Below are positions 44,814 through 53,316 of a stretch of 64,000 nt of DNA, one piece after another. Source of the stretch: Weeksellaceae bacterium TAE3-ERU29 (GTDB taxonomy: Bacteria; Bacteroidota; Bacteroidia; Flavobacteriales; Weeksellaceae); contig JAHUUM010000003.1 of the NCBI GenBank assembly GCA_019218445.1, forward strand, positions 1 to 64,000. The letters run 5' to 3'. The notes beneath the pieces were generated by a model. It was not told the origin of the DNA. It did no database searches and was given only the letters and a program-made list of their open reading frames with translations. Position 1 is the stretch's first letter. Each line of letters begins with the position of its first letter. A program made the position numbers and the translations under genes.

Positions 44814-46052
44814 TTGGATTTTAGCAGGTATTTTGCAAAGAAAATTGCGTGGGAGAAAACCACTAAAAATAATTTATCCGGCAATATTATAAGAATCGGG
44901 CAATTAGCTGTGGCTATTGGTGTTATCGTAGCTTTGGTAACTTTATCCACAGGAATTGGAGCGAAAAAAGAAATCAAACAAAAATTAGCCGATTTTAACG
45001 GACATCTTACCATTTCACCTTATAACAGCAATTTATCGTTAAATTCAGACTCTATCGCTTTGCCCAAAGATTTTTATCCGAATTTCCCTTTAAAAGACAT
45101 TGAGCATATTCAAGCCGTTGCTTCTAAAAGCGGAATTATAAGAACCGAAAACAGCTTTGACGGCGTTTTATTTAAAGGTGTTGATACGAATTATGACAAA
45201 AAACGTTTTGGTAAATTCTTAAAAAAAGGAAGTTTCCCAGAATTTAATAAATCTGAAATCAGTAATGATGTTGTTATTAGTCAGAAAATTGCAGATAATT
45301 TTTACTTAGACGTAGACAGTACTTTTGTAATGGTTTTCGTGAATGAGAAAAACTTAAATGCAAAACCCGTTTACAGAAAGTTTAATGTAAAAGGAATTTA
45401 TTCTACCGACATAGAACAATTTGACAATCTTTACGTAATCGGCGATATAAAACAAGTTCAAAGAATAAATGGTTGGCCGTCTAATTCGGTGGGGAGTTTT
45501 GAGCTTTTCGTTCCTGATGTAGATACCGATTTAAACAAAATAAAAGACGAAATAAATAACACTATTGATTATAATTTAATCGCGGAAACCGCTACCGATC
45601 ATTTTGTGGAAATAGAAGAATGGATAAATATTTTTGACACAAATATCTTTATTATTCTGTTCATTATGCTTTTTGTAGTAGTGATAAATATGGTTATGGT
45701 TTTACTCATTCTTATTTTAGAGAGAACGCATTCCATTGGGGTTTTAAAAACTTTGGGGGCAACAAACGAACAAATCAGGAAAATCTTTATTTATTATGCT
45801 TTGTTCATTATGATTCCCGGGCTTATAATAGGAAATATTATAGCTTTGGTTTTATTATTTATTCAGTATTATTTTGGTGTTGTTCAATTACCTCCGGAAA
45901 GTTACTATATTTCTAAAGCGCCTGTTTATATCTCGTGGTATATGATTGTAGGCGTGAACCTCGGAAGTATTTTAATCAGTGCTTTAACTTTATGGATTCC
46001 GAGTCTATTAATCAATAGAATTAGTCCGGTGAGAGCTTTAAAGGTTAAGTAG
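44814..46052 (+). CDS. LolC/LolE-like ABC transporter permease
   Basis: 412 aa with the MacB/FtsX layout: one N-terminal membrane helix (about 27-47, IIRIGQLAVAIGVIVALVTL), a large periplasmic domain (about 50-270), then three helices (IIINMVMVLLILILERTHSI region, FIMIPGLIIGNIIALVLLF, and GVNLGSILISALTLWIPSLL). RTHSIGVLKTLGATNEQIR is the typical coupling-helix region for the ATPase. It probably releases lipoproteins from the inner membrane. No lolD ATPase is adjacent. The start is TTG at 44814; no ATG lies upstream in a suitable place. Confidence 0.83.
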   Translation: MDFSRYFAKKIAWEKTTKNNLSGNIIRIGQLAVAIGVIVALVTLSTGIGAKKEIKQKLADFNGHLTISPYNSNLSLNSDSIALPKDFYPNFPLKDIEHIQAVASKSGIIRTENSFDGVLFKGVDTNYDKKRFGKFLKKGSFPEFNKSEISNDVVISQKIADNFYLDVDSTFVMVFVNEKNLNAKPVYRKFNVKGIYSTDIEQFDNLYVIGDIKQVQRINGWPSNSVGSFELFVPDVDTDLNKIKDEINNTIDYNLIAETATDHFVEIEEWINIFDTNIFIILFIMLFVVVINMVMVLLILILERTHSIGVLKTLGATNEQIRKIFIYYALFIMIPGLIIGNIIALVLLFIQYYFGVVQLPPESYYISKAPVYISWYMIVGVNLGSILISALTLWIPSLLINRISPVRALKVK

Positions 46053-46189
46053 TTGAAATTTAATAAAATTTTGTGAATTTGGATAAAAACATGTTATTCT
46101 TTTTTTATTAAAAAATTAATTAAGCTTAACAACATCTGATTTAATAGGACTAAATTATTAATCGAACTCAGCCTCATATGAAAACAAAT

Positions 46190-46224
46190 AAAACCGCCTT
46201 GATGGTATTAAGACGGCTTCCTTA
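46190..46224 (-). terminator. terminator between the permease and DUF2383 genes
   Basis: Imperfect hairpin, read on the minus strand GAAGCCGTCTTAATACC and AAGGCGGTTTTATTTG, with T-rich flank. It is 23 bp beyond the DUF2383 stop and may also serve the plus strand. Confidence 0.6.
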
Positions 46225-46246
46225 TTTATTATAAATTTATAAATTA

Positions 46247-46696
46247 TTATTTTGTAAAAGCTTCTAAGGCTTTTACTTCTGCCAAAGCTTTTCTCCCTTC
46301 GGTTAATTGCTGTTGTAGAATTAGGACTATGGTTTCCGGTAAATGCTCTCTATCTTTTAAAAAGTCTTCATACTCTTCTACAAATGTTTCTTCTCCTCTC
46401 ACACATTCCTCATAAATCGCATGATCTCCTTCAGTAAAAATATCTTTTAATCCAATCCAAGCTCTATGGAGTCGCCCCTCAATAGATGGTCCTTTATCCG
46501 GTTCTCCACCTAATTTTGTAATCTGGTCTTTTAAAACATGACCAAAATCGTATCTAGCTTTAGCTCTCGTTTCTAAAAATCCTTTTAAATCAGTATTACT
46601 AACTTTTTCCGCAGCAAAAATATATCCTTTTTCTGCATCATAGTTTTTAGTTAATAAATCATTTAGGTTGTTAATTATTTTTTCCTGATTATTCAT
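46247..46696 (-). CDS. PA2169 family four-helix-bundle protein (DUF2383)
   Basis: 149-aa soluble protein predicted as a ferritin-like four-helix bundle. Family features: LNDLLTKNYDAEKGYIFAA, ARYDFGHVLKDQITKLGG, the Trp-containing GRLHRAWIGLKDIF, and ECVRGEETFVEEYEDFL. Function unknown; often linked with stress. Single gene with an upstream leader of about 150 bp shared with recJ, which is divergent. Confidence 0.85.
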   Translation of the reverse strand: MNNQEKIINNLNDLLTKNYDAEKGYIFAAEKVSNTDLKGFLETRAKARYDFGHVLKDQITKLGGEPDKGPSIEGRLHRAWIGLKDIFTEGDHAIYEECVRGEETFVEEYEDFLKDREHLPETIVLILQQQLTEGRKALAEVKALEAFTK

Positions 46697-46835
46697 AATT
46701 TAATGTTTTTTAATAAGAGGCATAAAGCATACCAAATTTGTAATCATTTAGAAACTTAACGAATTATTCTAAATTCTTTCTAAAAAAACTGTTATGAAGG
46801 TTATTTAAAATAGTTTCTTTTTAAAAAGAAAATGG

Positions 46836-46843
46836 TAACTTTG
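46836..46843 (+). promoter_or_regulatory. TAnnTTTG element of recJ
   Basis: TAACTTTG ends 5 bp before the ATG at 46849. Confidence 0.6.
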
Positions 46844-46848
46844 TGAAT

Positions 46849-48567
46849 ATGGCTTCACGTTGGATTTTAAAACCAAAACCTTCTATTGATGAAATAAATA
46901 AATTAAAAGAATCCTTGGGTATTTCAGATTCTTTAGCTATTATATTGCTTCAAAGAAAGATAAAAAATTTTGATGAAGCTAAAAGTTATTTTAGACCAAA
47001 ACTATCTCAATTGCACGATCCCTATCTTATGAAAGGCATGAAAGAAGCAGTACAGCGTGTTTTATCTGCTATAAAAAATGATGAGATAATAATGGTATAT
47101 GGAGATTATGATGTTGATGGAACTACTTCTGTTTCATTAATGTATACTTTCTTAAAATCAATTTATAAAAATGTAACTTATTATATTCCGGATCGCTACA
47201 AAGAAGGTTATGGCGTGTCTGCAGAAGGCATTAATTATGCCGCGGATAATGATGTAAAACTTATTATTTCTTTAGATTGCGGTATAAAAGCTATTGAAAT
47301 GGTGGATTATGCTAAACATAAAGGAATAGATTTTATTATTTGTGATCACCATTTACCCGGAGAAGACTTACCAAATGCAGTAGCTGTTTTAGATCCTAAA
47401 AGAAAAGACTGCGAATACCCGTTTAAAGATCTAAGTGGTTGCGGTGTAGGGTTTAAACTTATACAGGCTCTAAGTAAGCCACTTGAGATAAACGAAAAAG
47501 AAATTTACTCATATTTAGATTTAGTGGTAGTAAGTATCGCTGCAGATATTGTCCCAATTATGGGAGAAAATAGAATTATGGCTCATTTTGGATTGAAAAT
47601 TTTAAATGAAAACCCCAGATTAGGACTTAAAATGCTTATTCCAAAAGAATCGGTAGGAAATGTAAACATTAGTAAAATTGTTTTTGCTATTGCTCCAAAA
47701 ATTAATGCCGCAGGGAGAATAAAACAAGCTACAGATGCTGTACGATTACTTATTTCCGAAAATCAAATGAGTGCAAGGAAATATATGAGCGAAATAAATG
47801 ACTTAAATAAAGAAAGAAAAGAAATAGATTTATCTATAACAAATGAAGCATTAAGTCAGCTCGAAAAAGAAACAGATTTTAGATATACTACAGTAGTTTA
47901 TAATCCAAATTGGCACAAAGGAGTTATTGGTATTGTAGCGTCTCGCCTTACAGAGGTTTATTATCGCCCAACGGTTGTATTTACCCGAGGAGACAACGGA
48001 ATGGTAGTAGCTTCAGTCCGTTCAGTGAAAGGATTTGATGTTTATGAGGCTCTTTTAGAGTGTAGTGATTTATTAGAACGATTTGGAGGACACATGTATG
48101 CTGCCGGCTTAACAATGAAAGAAGTCAATTTACCTAATTTTAAAAGGCGATTTGAGCAGGTTGTTGGTAAACTAATTCATAAAACACAACAAACTCCCAC
48201 GGTAGAAATAGATACAGAAATAAGTTTTAAAGAAATTACCCCTAAATTTATAAGAATATTAAAACAATTTGAGCCTTTTGGTCCTGAAAATTTAATGCCT
48301 CAATTTTTAACCAGAGGCGTTTCTTTTGCAGGAGATGCACGGTATATGGGCAAAGAAAATGAGCATATAAAATTATCTGTATTTCATCCCGATGCTCGGA
48401 AAGTTTTTATGGCAGTTGGCTTTGGAATGGGCTCTCTTTTAAAAAGAATGAAATCAGAGCCATTTGATATGGTTTTTTCTATAGAAGAGAATGTCTGGCA
48501 AGGGAAAGCTCACTTGCAGTTTAGGATAAAGGATGTACGTTTTACAGATAAATTTGCCTCTTCCTAA
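46849..48567 (+). CDS. recJ: single-stranded-DNA-specific exonuclease RecJ
   Basis: 572-aa 5'-3' exonuclease of mismatch repair, base excision and recombination. DHH motifs: MVYGDYDVDGTTSVSL, ISLDCGIK, ICDHHLPG, and a DHHA1 domain with RFGGHMYAAGLTM. A C-terminal OB-like domain includes EPFGPENLMPQFL. Start chosen at the ATG (MASRWILKPKP); a GTG two codons upstream overlaps the promoter element. Single gene. Confidence 0.94.
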   Translation: MASRWILKPKPSIDEINKLKESLGISDSLAIILLQRKIKNFDEAKSYFRPKLSQLHDPYLMKGMKEAVQRVLSAIKNDEIIMVYGDYDVDGTTSVSLMYTFLKSIYKNVTYYIPDRYKEGYGVSAEGINYAADNDVKLIISLDCGIKAIEMVDYAKHKGIDFIICDHHLPGEDLPNAVAVLDPKRKDCEYPFKDLSGCGVGFKLIQALSKPLEINEKEIYSYLDLVVVSIAADIVPIMGENRIMAHFGLKILNENPRLGLKMLIPKESVGNVNISKIVFAIAPKINAAGRIKQATDAVRLLISENQMSARKYMSEINDLNKERKEIDLSITNEALSQLEKETDFRYTTVVYNPNWHKGVIGIVASRLTEVYYRPTVVFTRGDNGMVVASVRSVKGFDVYEALLECSDLLERFGGHMYAAGLTMKEVNLPNFKRRFEQVVGKLIHKTQQTPTVEIDTEISFKEITPKFIRILKQFEPFGPENLMPQFLTRGVSFAGDARYMGKENEHIKLSVFHPDARKVFMAVGFGMGSLLKRMKSEPFDMVFSIEENVWQGKAHLQFRIKDVRFTDKFASS

Positions 48568-48617
48568 AAGCTGACTCAATTTTGAGGTAACTTCTTTTTG
48601 TTTTAAAACAATATATA

Positions 48618-48625
48618 TACATTTG
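48618..48625 (+). promoter_or_regulatory. TAnnTTTG element of the esterase gene
   Basis: TACATTTG ends 4 bp before the ATG at 48630. Confidence 0.6.
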
Positions 48626-48629
48626 CAAC

Positions 48630-49604
48630 ATGAAAAATTATTTATTATTAATATTTATAAGTTGGGGAGTATTTATAAATGCACAGCTTTCTACACGTAC
48701 GTATAGCGTTTCCGGAAGAGAATATGATGTTACAGTCCCGTCTAACTATATGAGTACAAAAGAATATCCGGTAGTTTTTGAATTACATTCTTTTGGTAAA
48801 GACAAAACAGAGATGAAAGATCAAAAGGCGGTAGATGAGTTACAATATATTTCTGTACGCCCTGAAGGTACTAAACTACCAAAGTGGGCTACTCTTTTTT
48901 CATCTAAGAGAGGAAATGTCTGGAATACTTGGAGTGAAAATAAGTTTTTGACCAATGAGAATGATGTAGCTTATATTACCGAAGTATATAATGACGTGAG
49001 AAGTAAAATGGGAGCTACTTTTAATCCGGAAAAGGTATTTGTTTACGGGTTTAGTAACGGAGGGGCGATGGCAATGAAAATGGTACAAGAAACCACTTTA
49101 TTTAAAGCAGTTGTAGTTCGTTCCATGAGTTTTGTAAAGGGGCATACGATTCCTAACGGAGCGCCAAAAGTACCAATTCTCTTTATCCATGGAACAGAGG
49201 ATGAGACGGTACCTTATACAGGAGGGAAAGGAAAGTTTGGAAGCTTTAGCCCTAATTTTGAAGCGGTAAAAGAAACCGCCAAAAAATGGGCACAACATAA
49301 TGATTGCCAAATGCAATCACAAGATATTCAGTATTTAAGGACATCAGAGGAATTAGGGGAATTTTGGTTTAGAGAATATGATAACTTTACTGTACAAGCT
49401 CCGGTGTATTTATATGCAGTTGTAGATGCTGAACATGGCACTGGAACTACTAATACTAATCCTAAAGAAAAAACAGGTTTTACCCATAGAAATATAAAAA
49501 GAACAGCATTGCGTTTATTTAAATCTCCGCCGTGTTATGGTCTTTACCAAGATACGGAGGTTTGTAAGAGCATAACATCAAAAAATTACAAAAAATCATC
49601 ATAA
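48630..49604 (+). CDS. secreted LpqC-like alpha/beta-hydrolase (polyhydroxybutyrate depolymerase-like esterase)
   Basis: 324 aa with signal peptide (MKNYLLLIFISWGVFINA). Alpha/beta-hydrolase core: PVVFELHSFG (the oxyanion side), the nucleophile Ser in VYGFSNGGAMAM, Asp in FIHGTEDETVPY, and His in DAEHGTG. The group includes feruloyl esterase and PHB depolymerase-like enzymes; the substrate cannot be told. The C-terminus carries two Cys (PPCYGLY and EVCKSI) that may form a disulfide. Single gene. Confidence 0.8.
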   Translation: MKNYLLLIFISWGVFINAQLSTRTYSVSGREYDVTVPSNYMSTKEYPVVFELHSFGKDKTEMKDQKAVDELQYISVRPEGTKLPKWATLFSSKRGNVWNTWSENKFLTNENDVAYITEVYNDVRSKMGATFNPEKVFVYGFSNGGAMAMKMVQETTLFKAVVVRSMSFVKGHTIPNGAPKVPILFIHGTEDETVPYTGGKGKFGSFSPNFEAVKETAKKWAQHNDCQMQSQDIQYLRTSEELGEFWFREYDNFTVQAPVYLYAVVDAEHGTGTTNTNPKEKTGFTHRNIKRTALRLFKSPPCYGLYQDTEVCKSITSKNYKKSS

Positions 49605-49642
49605 AAACTATCTCTTCAATATTTAGAACAAATTAAAATTGG

Positions 49643-49650
49643 TATATTTG
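49643..49650 (+). promoter_or_regulatory. TAnnTTTG element of the feo operon
   Basis: TATATTTG, 22 bp before the feoA TTG start. No Fur box is evident by eye. Confidence 0.55.
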
Positions 49651-49672
49651 CCTTTCTAAAAAATTAGAAGAC

Positions 49673-49900
49673 TTGTTATTGACAGATTTAAAAAGAGGAG
49701 AAAAGGCAAAAGTATCGGGATTTACATCGGAAGATATTCCGGCTAAATTTTTTGAACTGGGCATTGTTCCCGGTGCAGAAATAGAATATAAAATGAAGGC
49801 TCCTTTTAGTGGGCCGGTTTGTATTGCTTTATGCAAAAACGACTGTATGTTGGCATTAAGAAAAGCAGAAGCACAATGTATTTTAGTAAATAAGGAATAA
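49673..49900 (+). CDS. feoA: ferrous iron transport protein A
   Basis: 75-aa SH3-like cytosolic protein needed for FeoB function. Typical pattern: LTDLKRGEKAKVSGF at the front, FELGIVPGAEIEYKMKAPFS, then the Leu/Arg region MLALRKAEAQCILV. The start is a TTG at 49673. The stop is directly followed by the feoB ATG with no gap, so translation is coupled. Confidence 0.9.
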   Translation: MLLTDLKRGEKAKVSGFTSEDIPAKFFELGIVPGAEIEYKMKAPFSGPVCIALCKNDCMLALRKAEAQCILVNKE

Positions 49901-51991
49901 ATGGATTTACTTAAAATAGCTTTAATAGGAAACCCCAATATGGGGAAGTCGACATTGTTTAATGCACTTACCGGACTTAAACAGCGGATAGGGAATTATC
50001 CCGGAACAACTGTAGAAAAAAGACAGGGAGAAATTGTATATAAAAACGTAAAAATACGGATATACGATTATCCCGGAACTTATACTGTTTATCCTAAATC
50101 AGCCGATGAAGAGGTTGTTTTCAATAATTTGAATAACCCTGAAGGAGCAGATTTTCCCGATAAAGTAATTGTTGTGGGAAGTCCACTTCAACTAAAAAGA
50201 GGATTGCTTTTGTATCAGCAAGTCAGAGATTTAGGATTGCCTGTAATTTTTGTGCTTAATATGGTGGATGAGGCACAGAAAAAAGGATTTGAATTAAATA
50301 CCGAAGCCTTAAAAGAGTATACAGAAGATGATATTCTGTTATTAAATGCACGAACAGGTAAAAATTTAAATCTTTTAAAAGACAGAATAATAAAAGATTT
50401 CCCTGCTTTTGAGGAAAACTTCGAGATTTCTACAATCTATAAAGAACCCGTAGAAGAAATAAAAGAAAAGTTTAAAGTAGGGAATTATAAGGCGTGGCAA
50501 TACTTAGCACATACTAAAATCATTCATTTACCGGAAAACGACCGTGAATTTATACAGAGTGTAAAAGATAAATATCATCTTGTTCCGGAAAGAATGCAAG
50601 TAACCGAAACAGTTAAAAGACATAGCGATATAGAGGTTATTTGTAATAAGACAATTAGTTCCAAAGAAACTAAAAAACAAAGATTAGCAGATAAATTAGA
50701 TAGAGTATTTACTCATCCTTTTTGGGGGTATGTAATCTTTTTCATACTATTATTTTTAGCATTTCAAGCAATTTTTAGTTGGGCAGAGGCTCCACAGAAG
50801 TTTATAGAGGAAAGCTTTGGAGAGCTTCAAAAATGGATAAATAATAATTTTGATACAGAGAACCCGCTTGTTAATTTAATTGCAGATGGGATTATACCGG
50901 GGATAGGCGGGATTGTAGTGTTTGTACCTCAGATATTTATTCTTACATTTTTCTTGTTAATTTTAGAAGAATCGGGCTATATGAGCCGAGTTGTTTTCTT
51001 AATGGATAAGTGGATGCGTCCTTTTGGTTTGAACGGAAAATCTGTTGTCCCGTTAATGTCCGGAGCGGCTTGTGCAATACCGGGAATTTTAGCGGCAAGA
51101 AATATTGAGAATAATAAAGAGCGATTGATTACCATGTTGGTAACTCCATTCATGACTTGTTCTGCACGTCTTCCGGTTTATTCAGCTTTGATTGCATTGG
51201 TAATACCAAATAAAAGTATTTTAGGATTTAATCTACAAGGAATCTTTTTAATGGGATTGTATTTATTAGGCGTTCTTGCTGCATTATTTTTTGCGTATGC
51301 TTTCAAGAAAATGCTAAAAACACCTTATAAAAGTTATTTAATCATGGAAATCCCTGATTATAGAATTCCTCACTGGCGTAATGTATTACTTGGGCTCTGG
51401 GAAAAAGTAAGTTCTTTTGTGTTTGGAGCAGGTAAAATTATATTAGCGGTAAGTGTGATTTTATGGGTATTAGCAAGTTATGGTTTTTCTAAAGATTATA
51501 AAAATGCAGAGGAAATCGTAGCCAAAGAAGCTAAAGTAAATAATTGGGATAAAGATGAAACTGCAAATCATTTGGAGTCTTATAAATTAGAAAATTCTTT
51601 ATTAGGAGGAATTGGAAAAACTATAGAACCAGTGTTTAGACCTTTAGGCTATGATTGGAAAATAAGTATTGGGGTGGTTTCTTCTTTTGCGGCAAGAGAG
51701 GTGTTTAACTCCACAATGTCGTCTATTTACAGTTTAGGGAAAGACAATGAAGATGAAAATAGAATTGTAAGCCGAATGCGTAATGAAATAAGACCGAATG
51801 GAGAAAAAGTTTATTCTTTGGCAACAGGAGTTTCTTTAATGTTATTTTATGCTTTTGCAATGCAATGTTTAAGTACTTTGGCAATTGTTCGTAAAGAAAC
51901 CGGCTCTTGGAAATGGCCAATGGCTCAATTAGTACTTATGACGGGATTTGCATATATAGTTTCAATGATTGCTTACCAAGCACTTAGTTAA
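49901..51991 (+). CDS. feoB: ferrous iron transport protein B
   Basis: 696-aa inner-membrane Fe(II) transporter with an N-terminal G domain: G1 GNPNMGKST (10-18), the switch region with DYPGTYTVYPKS, and G4 NMVDE. The membrane part shows the two gate motifs, with the conserved Cys in SGAACAIPGILAARNIEN and in MTCSARLPVYSALI. About eight helices. It imports ferrous iron under low-oxygen conditions. Middle gene of feoA-feoB-Cys-rich protein. Confidence 0.95.
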   Translation: MDLLKIALIGNPNMGKSTLFNALTGLKQRIGNYPGTTVEKRQGEIVYKNVKIRIYDYPGTYTVYPKSADEEVVFNNLNNPEGADFPDKVIVVGSPLQLKRGLLLYQQVRDLGLPVIFVLNMVDEAQKKGFELNTEALKEYTEDDILLLNARTGKNLNLLKDRIIKDFPAFEENFEISTIYKEPVEEIKEKFKVGNYKAWQYLAHTKIIHLPENDREFIQSVKDKYHLVPERMQVTETVKRHSDIEVICNKTISSKETKKQRLADKLDRVFTHPFWGYVIFFILLFLAFQAIFSWAEAPQKFIEESFGELQKWINNNFDTENPLVNLIADGIIPGIGGIVVFVPQIFILTFFLLILEESGYMSRVVFLMDKWMRPFGLNGKSVVPLMSGAACAIPGILAARNIENNKERLITMLVTPFMTCSARLPVYSALIALVIPNKSILGFNLQGIFLMGLYLLGVLAALFFAYAFKKMLKTPYKSYLIMEIPDYRIPHWRNVLLGLWEKVSSFVFGAGKIILAVSVILWVLASYGFSKDYKNAEEIVAKEAKVNNWDKDETANHLESYKLENSLLGGIGKTIEPVFRPLGYDWKISIGVVSSFAAREVFNSTMSSIYSLGKDNEDENRIVSRMRNEIRPNGEKVYSLATGVSLMLFYAFAMQCLSTLAIVRKETGSWKWPMAQLVLMTGFAYIVSMIAYQALS

Positions 51992-52004
51992 AAAAATATT
52001 AGAT

Positions 52005-52145
52005 ATGAATTACGAATATATAATTATAGGAATAGCTTTTTTATTAGCTCTTTGGTATTTAATTAGAAAACTATTTGGCTCTTTCTTTAATAAGAAAAAG
52101 GGAGGAAAATGTGGTAATGATGGAGGAAGTTGTGGTTGCGGATAA
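52005..52145 (+). CDS. FeoB-associated Cys-rich membrane protein
   Basis: 46 aa, 13 bp after feoB. One N-terminal membrane helix (YIIIGIAFLLALWYLI) and a short tail with KKKGGKCGNDGGSCGCG. This is the usual small partner (FeoC-like or FeoB-associated Cys-rich protein) in Bacteroidota feo operons. It may bind iron on the cytosolic side (inference). Confidence 0.8.
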   Translation: MNYEYIIIGIAFLLALWYLIRKLFGSFFNKKKGGKCGNDGGSCGCG

Positions 52146-52165
52146 ATGATTTATAAAAAACTTTA

Positions 52166-52570
52166 TCAACGATTTTTAGCTTTAGAGAAAAATATAAAAT
52201 AGATGAGAACTCCAAGCCAAAAAATAATCATCATTCCAATCCCAAGAATAAAAACATTTAAGCCATAAGGAAAACCTAAAAGAGCATACACAAGTCCACC
52301 TAAAATCATTAAAATAGAGGTAGATAAATAAACGGTAATAAAAACTTTATTTAAGCTTTTATCTCCTGTAAATAAAATATAGCCTAATGTAAATATAAAA
52401 TAGGTTACAAGAGAAATACCGGAAATAATGATAGAGAAGAGTCCTAAATTCTTAAATGAAGTCTGCTGTAATGATACAGTAAATATTGCCCCCAGAAAAA
52501 ATAAAAACATCGAGCATAGTGGCCACCATGCTCCAATTTTTTGAATATTATTTTTTCCGTTAGCTGACAT
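52166..52570 (-). CDS. hypothetical four-helix membrane protein
   Basis: 134 aa with four predicted membrane helices (WPLCSMFLFFLGAIFTV, LGLFSIIISGISLVTYFIF, VFITVYLSTSILMILGGLVY, VFILGIGMMIIFWLGVLIYF). No known domain. Its start lies inside the 3' end of the Crp/Fnr gene (11-bp overlap), so it is co-transcribed with the regulator. Function unknown. Confidence 0.65.
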   Translation of the reverse strand: MSANGKNNIQKIGAWWPLCSMFLFFLGAIFTVSLQQTSFKNLGLFSIIISGISLVTYFIFTLGYILFTGDKSLNKVFITVYLSTSILMILGGLVYALLGFPYGLNVFILGIGMMIIFWLGVLIYFIFFSKAKNR

Positions 52571-53261
52571 GAGCCAATTTTTTTATCATATTTCTATTCA
52601 CGATTTTTATTCTTCGTCCTTGCACACCGATAAGATCATCGTTTTTAAACTCAGAAATTAAACGAATAGCAGATTCAGTAGCCGTACCAATCAAATTAGC
52701 CATTTCCTCTCTGGTTAAACTAATATTTATAAAACCTTCATCGTCTAAGCCCAATTGTTCTTCTAATAACATAAGAACTTCTGCCAATCTTTCTCTCACT
52801 GTTTTCTGAGCGAGTGTAATAATTGTATCAGCAGCATCTCCCAATTGTTTAGAAATTAATTTTAGCATTTCAAAACTGAAAGAAGAATTTTGTTCTAATA
52901 ATTTCAAGAAAAAATCACCCGGAAAAAAATCAACTCTTACATCGCTAATAGCAGAGGCAGAAGAACCAAAAACTTCTCCGGTTAATAAAGAACGATATCC
53001 TATTAAATCACCCGATTTTAAAAAACGGATAATTTGCTCTTTTCCGGTAAAACCAACTTTATACACCTTAGCTGTACCCTCTTTTATTAAGAAAACACCG
53101 GTAGGATTTTTGCCTTCTTCTAAAATAATTTCTCCTTTTTTAAAGAGAATTTCCTTTTTCGCTGTCTTTAGATCTTCACGTTCTTTATCAGTGAAAATAC
53201 TTAAGGTATCTTCATTATCAAAATAATTGTATAAAACAGAGAAATTATTAAAATCTGACAT
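52560..53261 (-). CDS. Crp/Fnr family transcriptional regulator without cysteines
   Basis: 233 aa from MSDFNN at 53261; the frame extends 17 codons further but through the promoter. Cyclic-nucleotide-binding-like domain (about 30-140: KKGEIILEEGKNPTGVFLI, SGDLIGYRSLLTGEVF), a dimer helix, and a winged helix (LTREEMANLIGTATESAIRL). The recognition helix keeps the Glu and Arg (TESAIRL) that contact TGA/TCA half-sites in CRP and FNR. There is no Cys at all, so it cannot hold an FNR-type Fe-S cluster. Divergent from the CcoI-like ATPase with a TGATATTTATCA palindrome between. Confidence 0.88.
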   Translation of the reverse strand: MSDFNNFSVLYNYFDNEDTLSIFTDKEREDLKTAKKEILFKKGEIILEEGKNPTGVFLIKEGTAKVYKVGFTGKEQIIRFLKSGDLIGYRSLLTGEVFGSSASAISDVRVDFFPGDFFLKLLEQNSSFSFEMLKLISKQLGDAADTIITLAQKTVRERLAEVLMLLEEQLGLDDEGFINISLTREEMANLIGTATESAIRLISEFKNDDLIGVQGRRIKIVNRNMIKKLAHVS

Positions 53262-53265
53262 AATA

Positions 53266-53277
53266 TGATATTTATCA
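53266..53277. promoter_or_regulatory. FNR-type palindrome TGAT-N4-ATCA
   Basis: TGATATTTATCA is a perfect 4-4-4 match to the core of the FNR consensus TTGATNNNNATCAA. It lies 5 bp from the regulator ATG and 39 bp from the ATPase ATG. It is centred about 40-41 bp upstream of the start site expected from the -7 element at 53300-53307, a class II activator position, and overlaps the likely start site of the regulator gene. Confidence 0.65.
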
Positions 53278-53279
53278 CG

Positions 53280-53287
53280 CAAATATA
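53280..53287 (-). promoter_or_regulatory. -7 element of the Crp/Fnr gene
   Basis: Reads TATATTTG on the minus strand, 18 bp from the ATG. Transcription should begin close to or inside the FNR-type palindrome. Confidence 0.55.
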
Positions 53288-53299
53288 AGCAGAACTTAT

Positions 53300-53307
53300 T
53301 AAATTTG
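53300..53307 (+). promoter_or_regulatory. -7 element of the CcoI-like ATPase gene
   Basis: TAAATTTG, 9 bp before the ATG. No TTG sits at the usual -33 distance, consistent with dependence on an activator. Confidence 0.6.
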
Positions 53308-53316
53308 TACAATATT

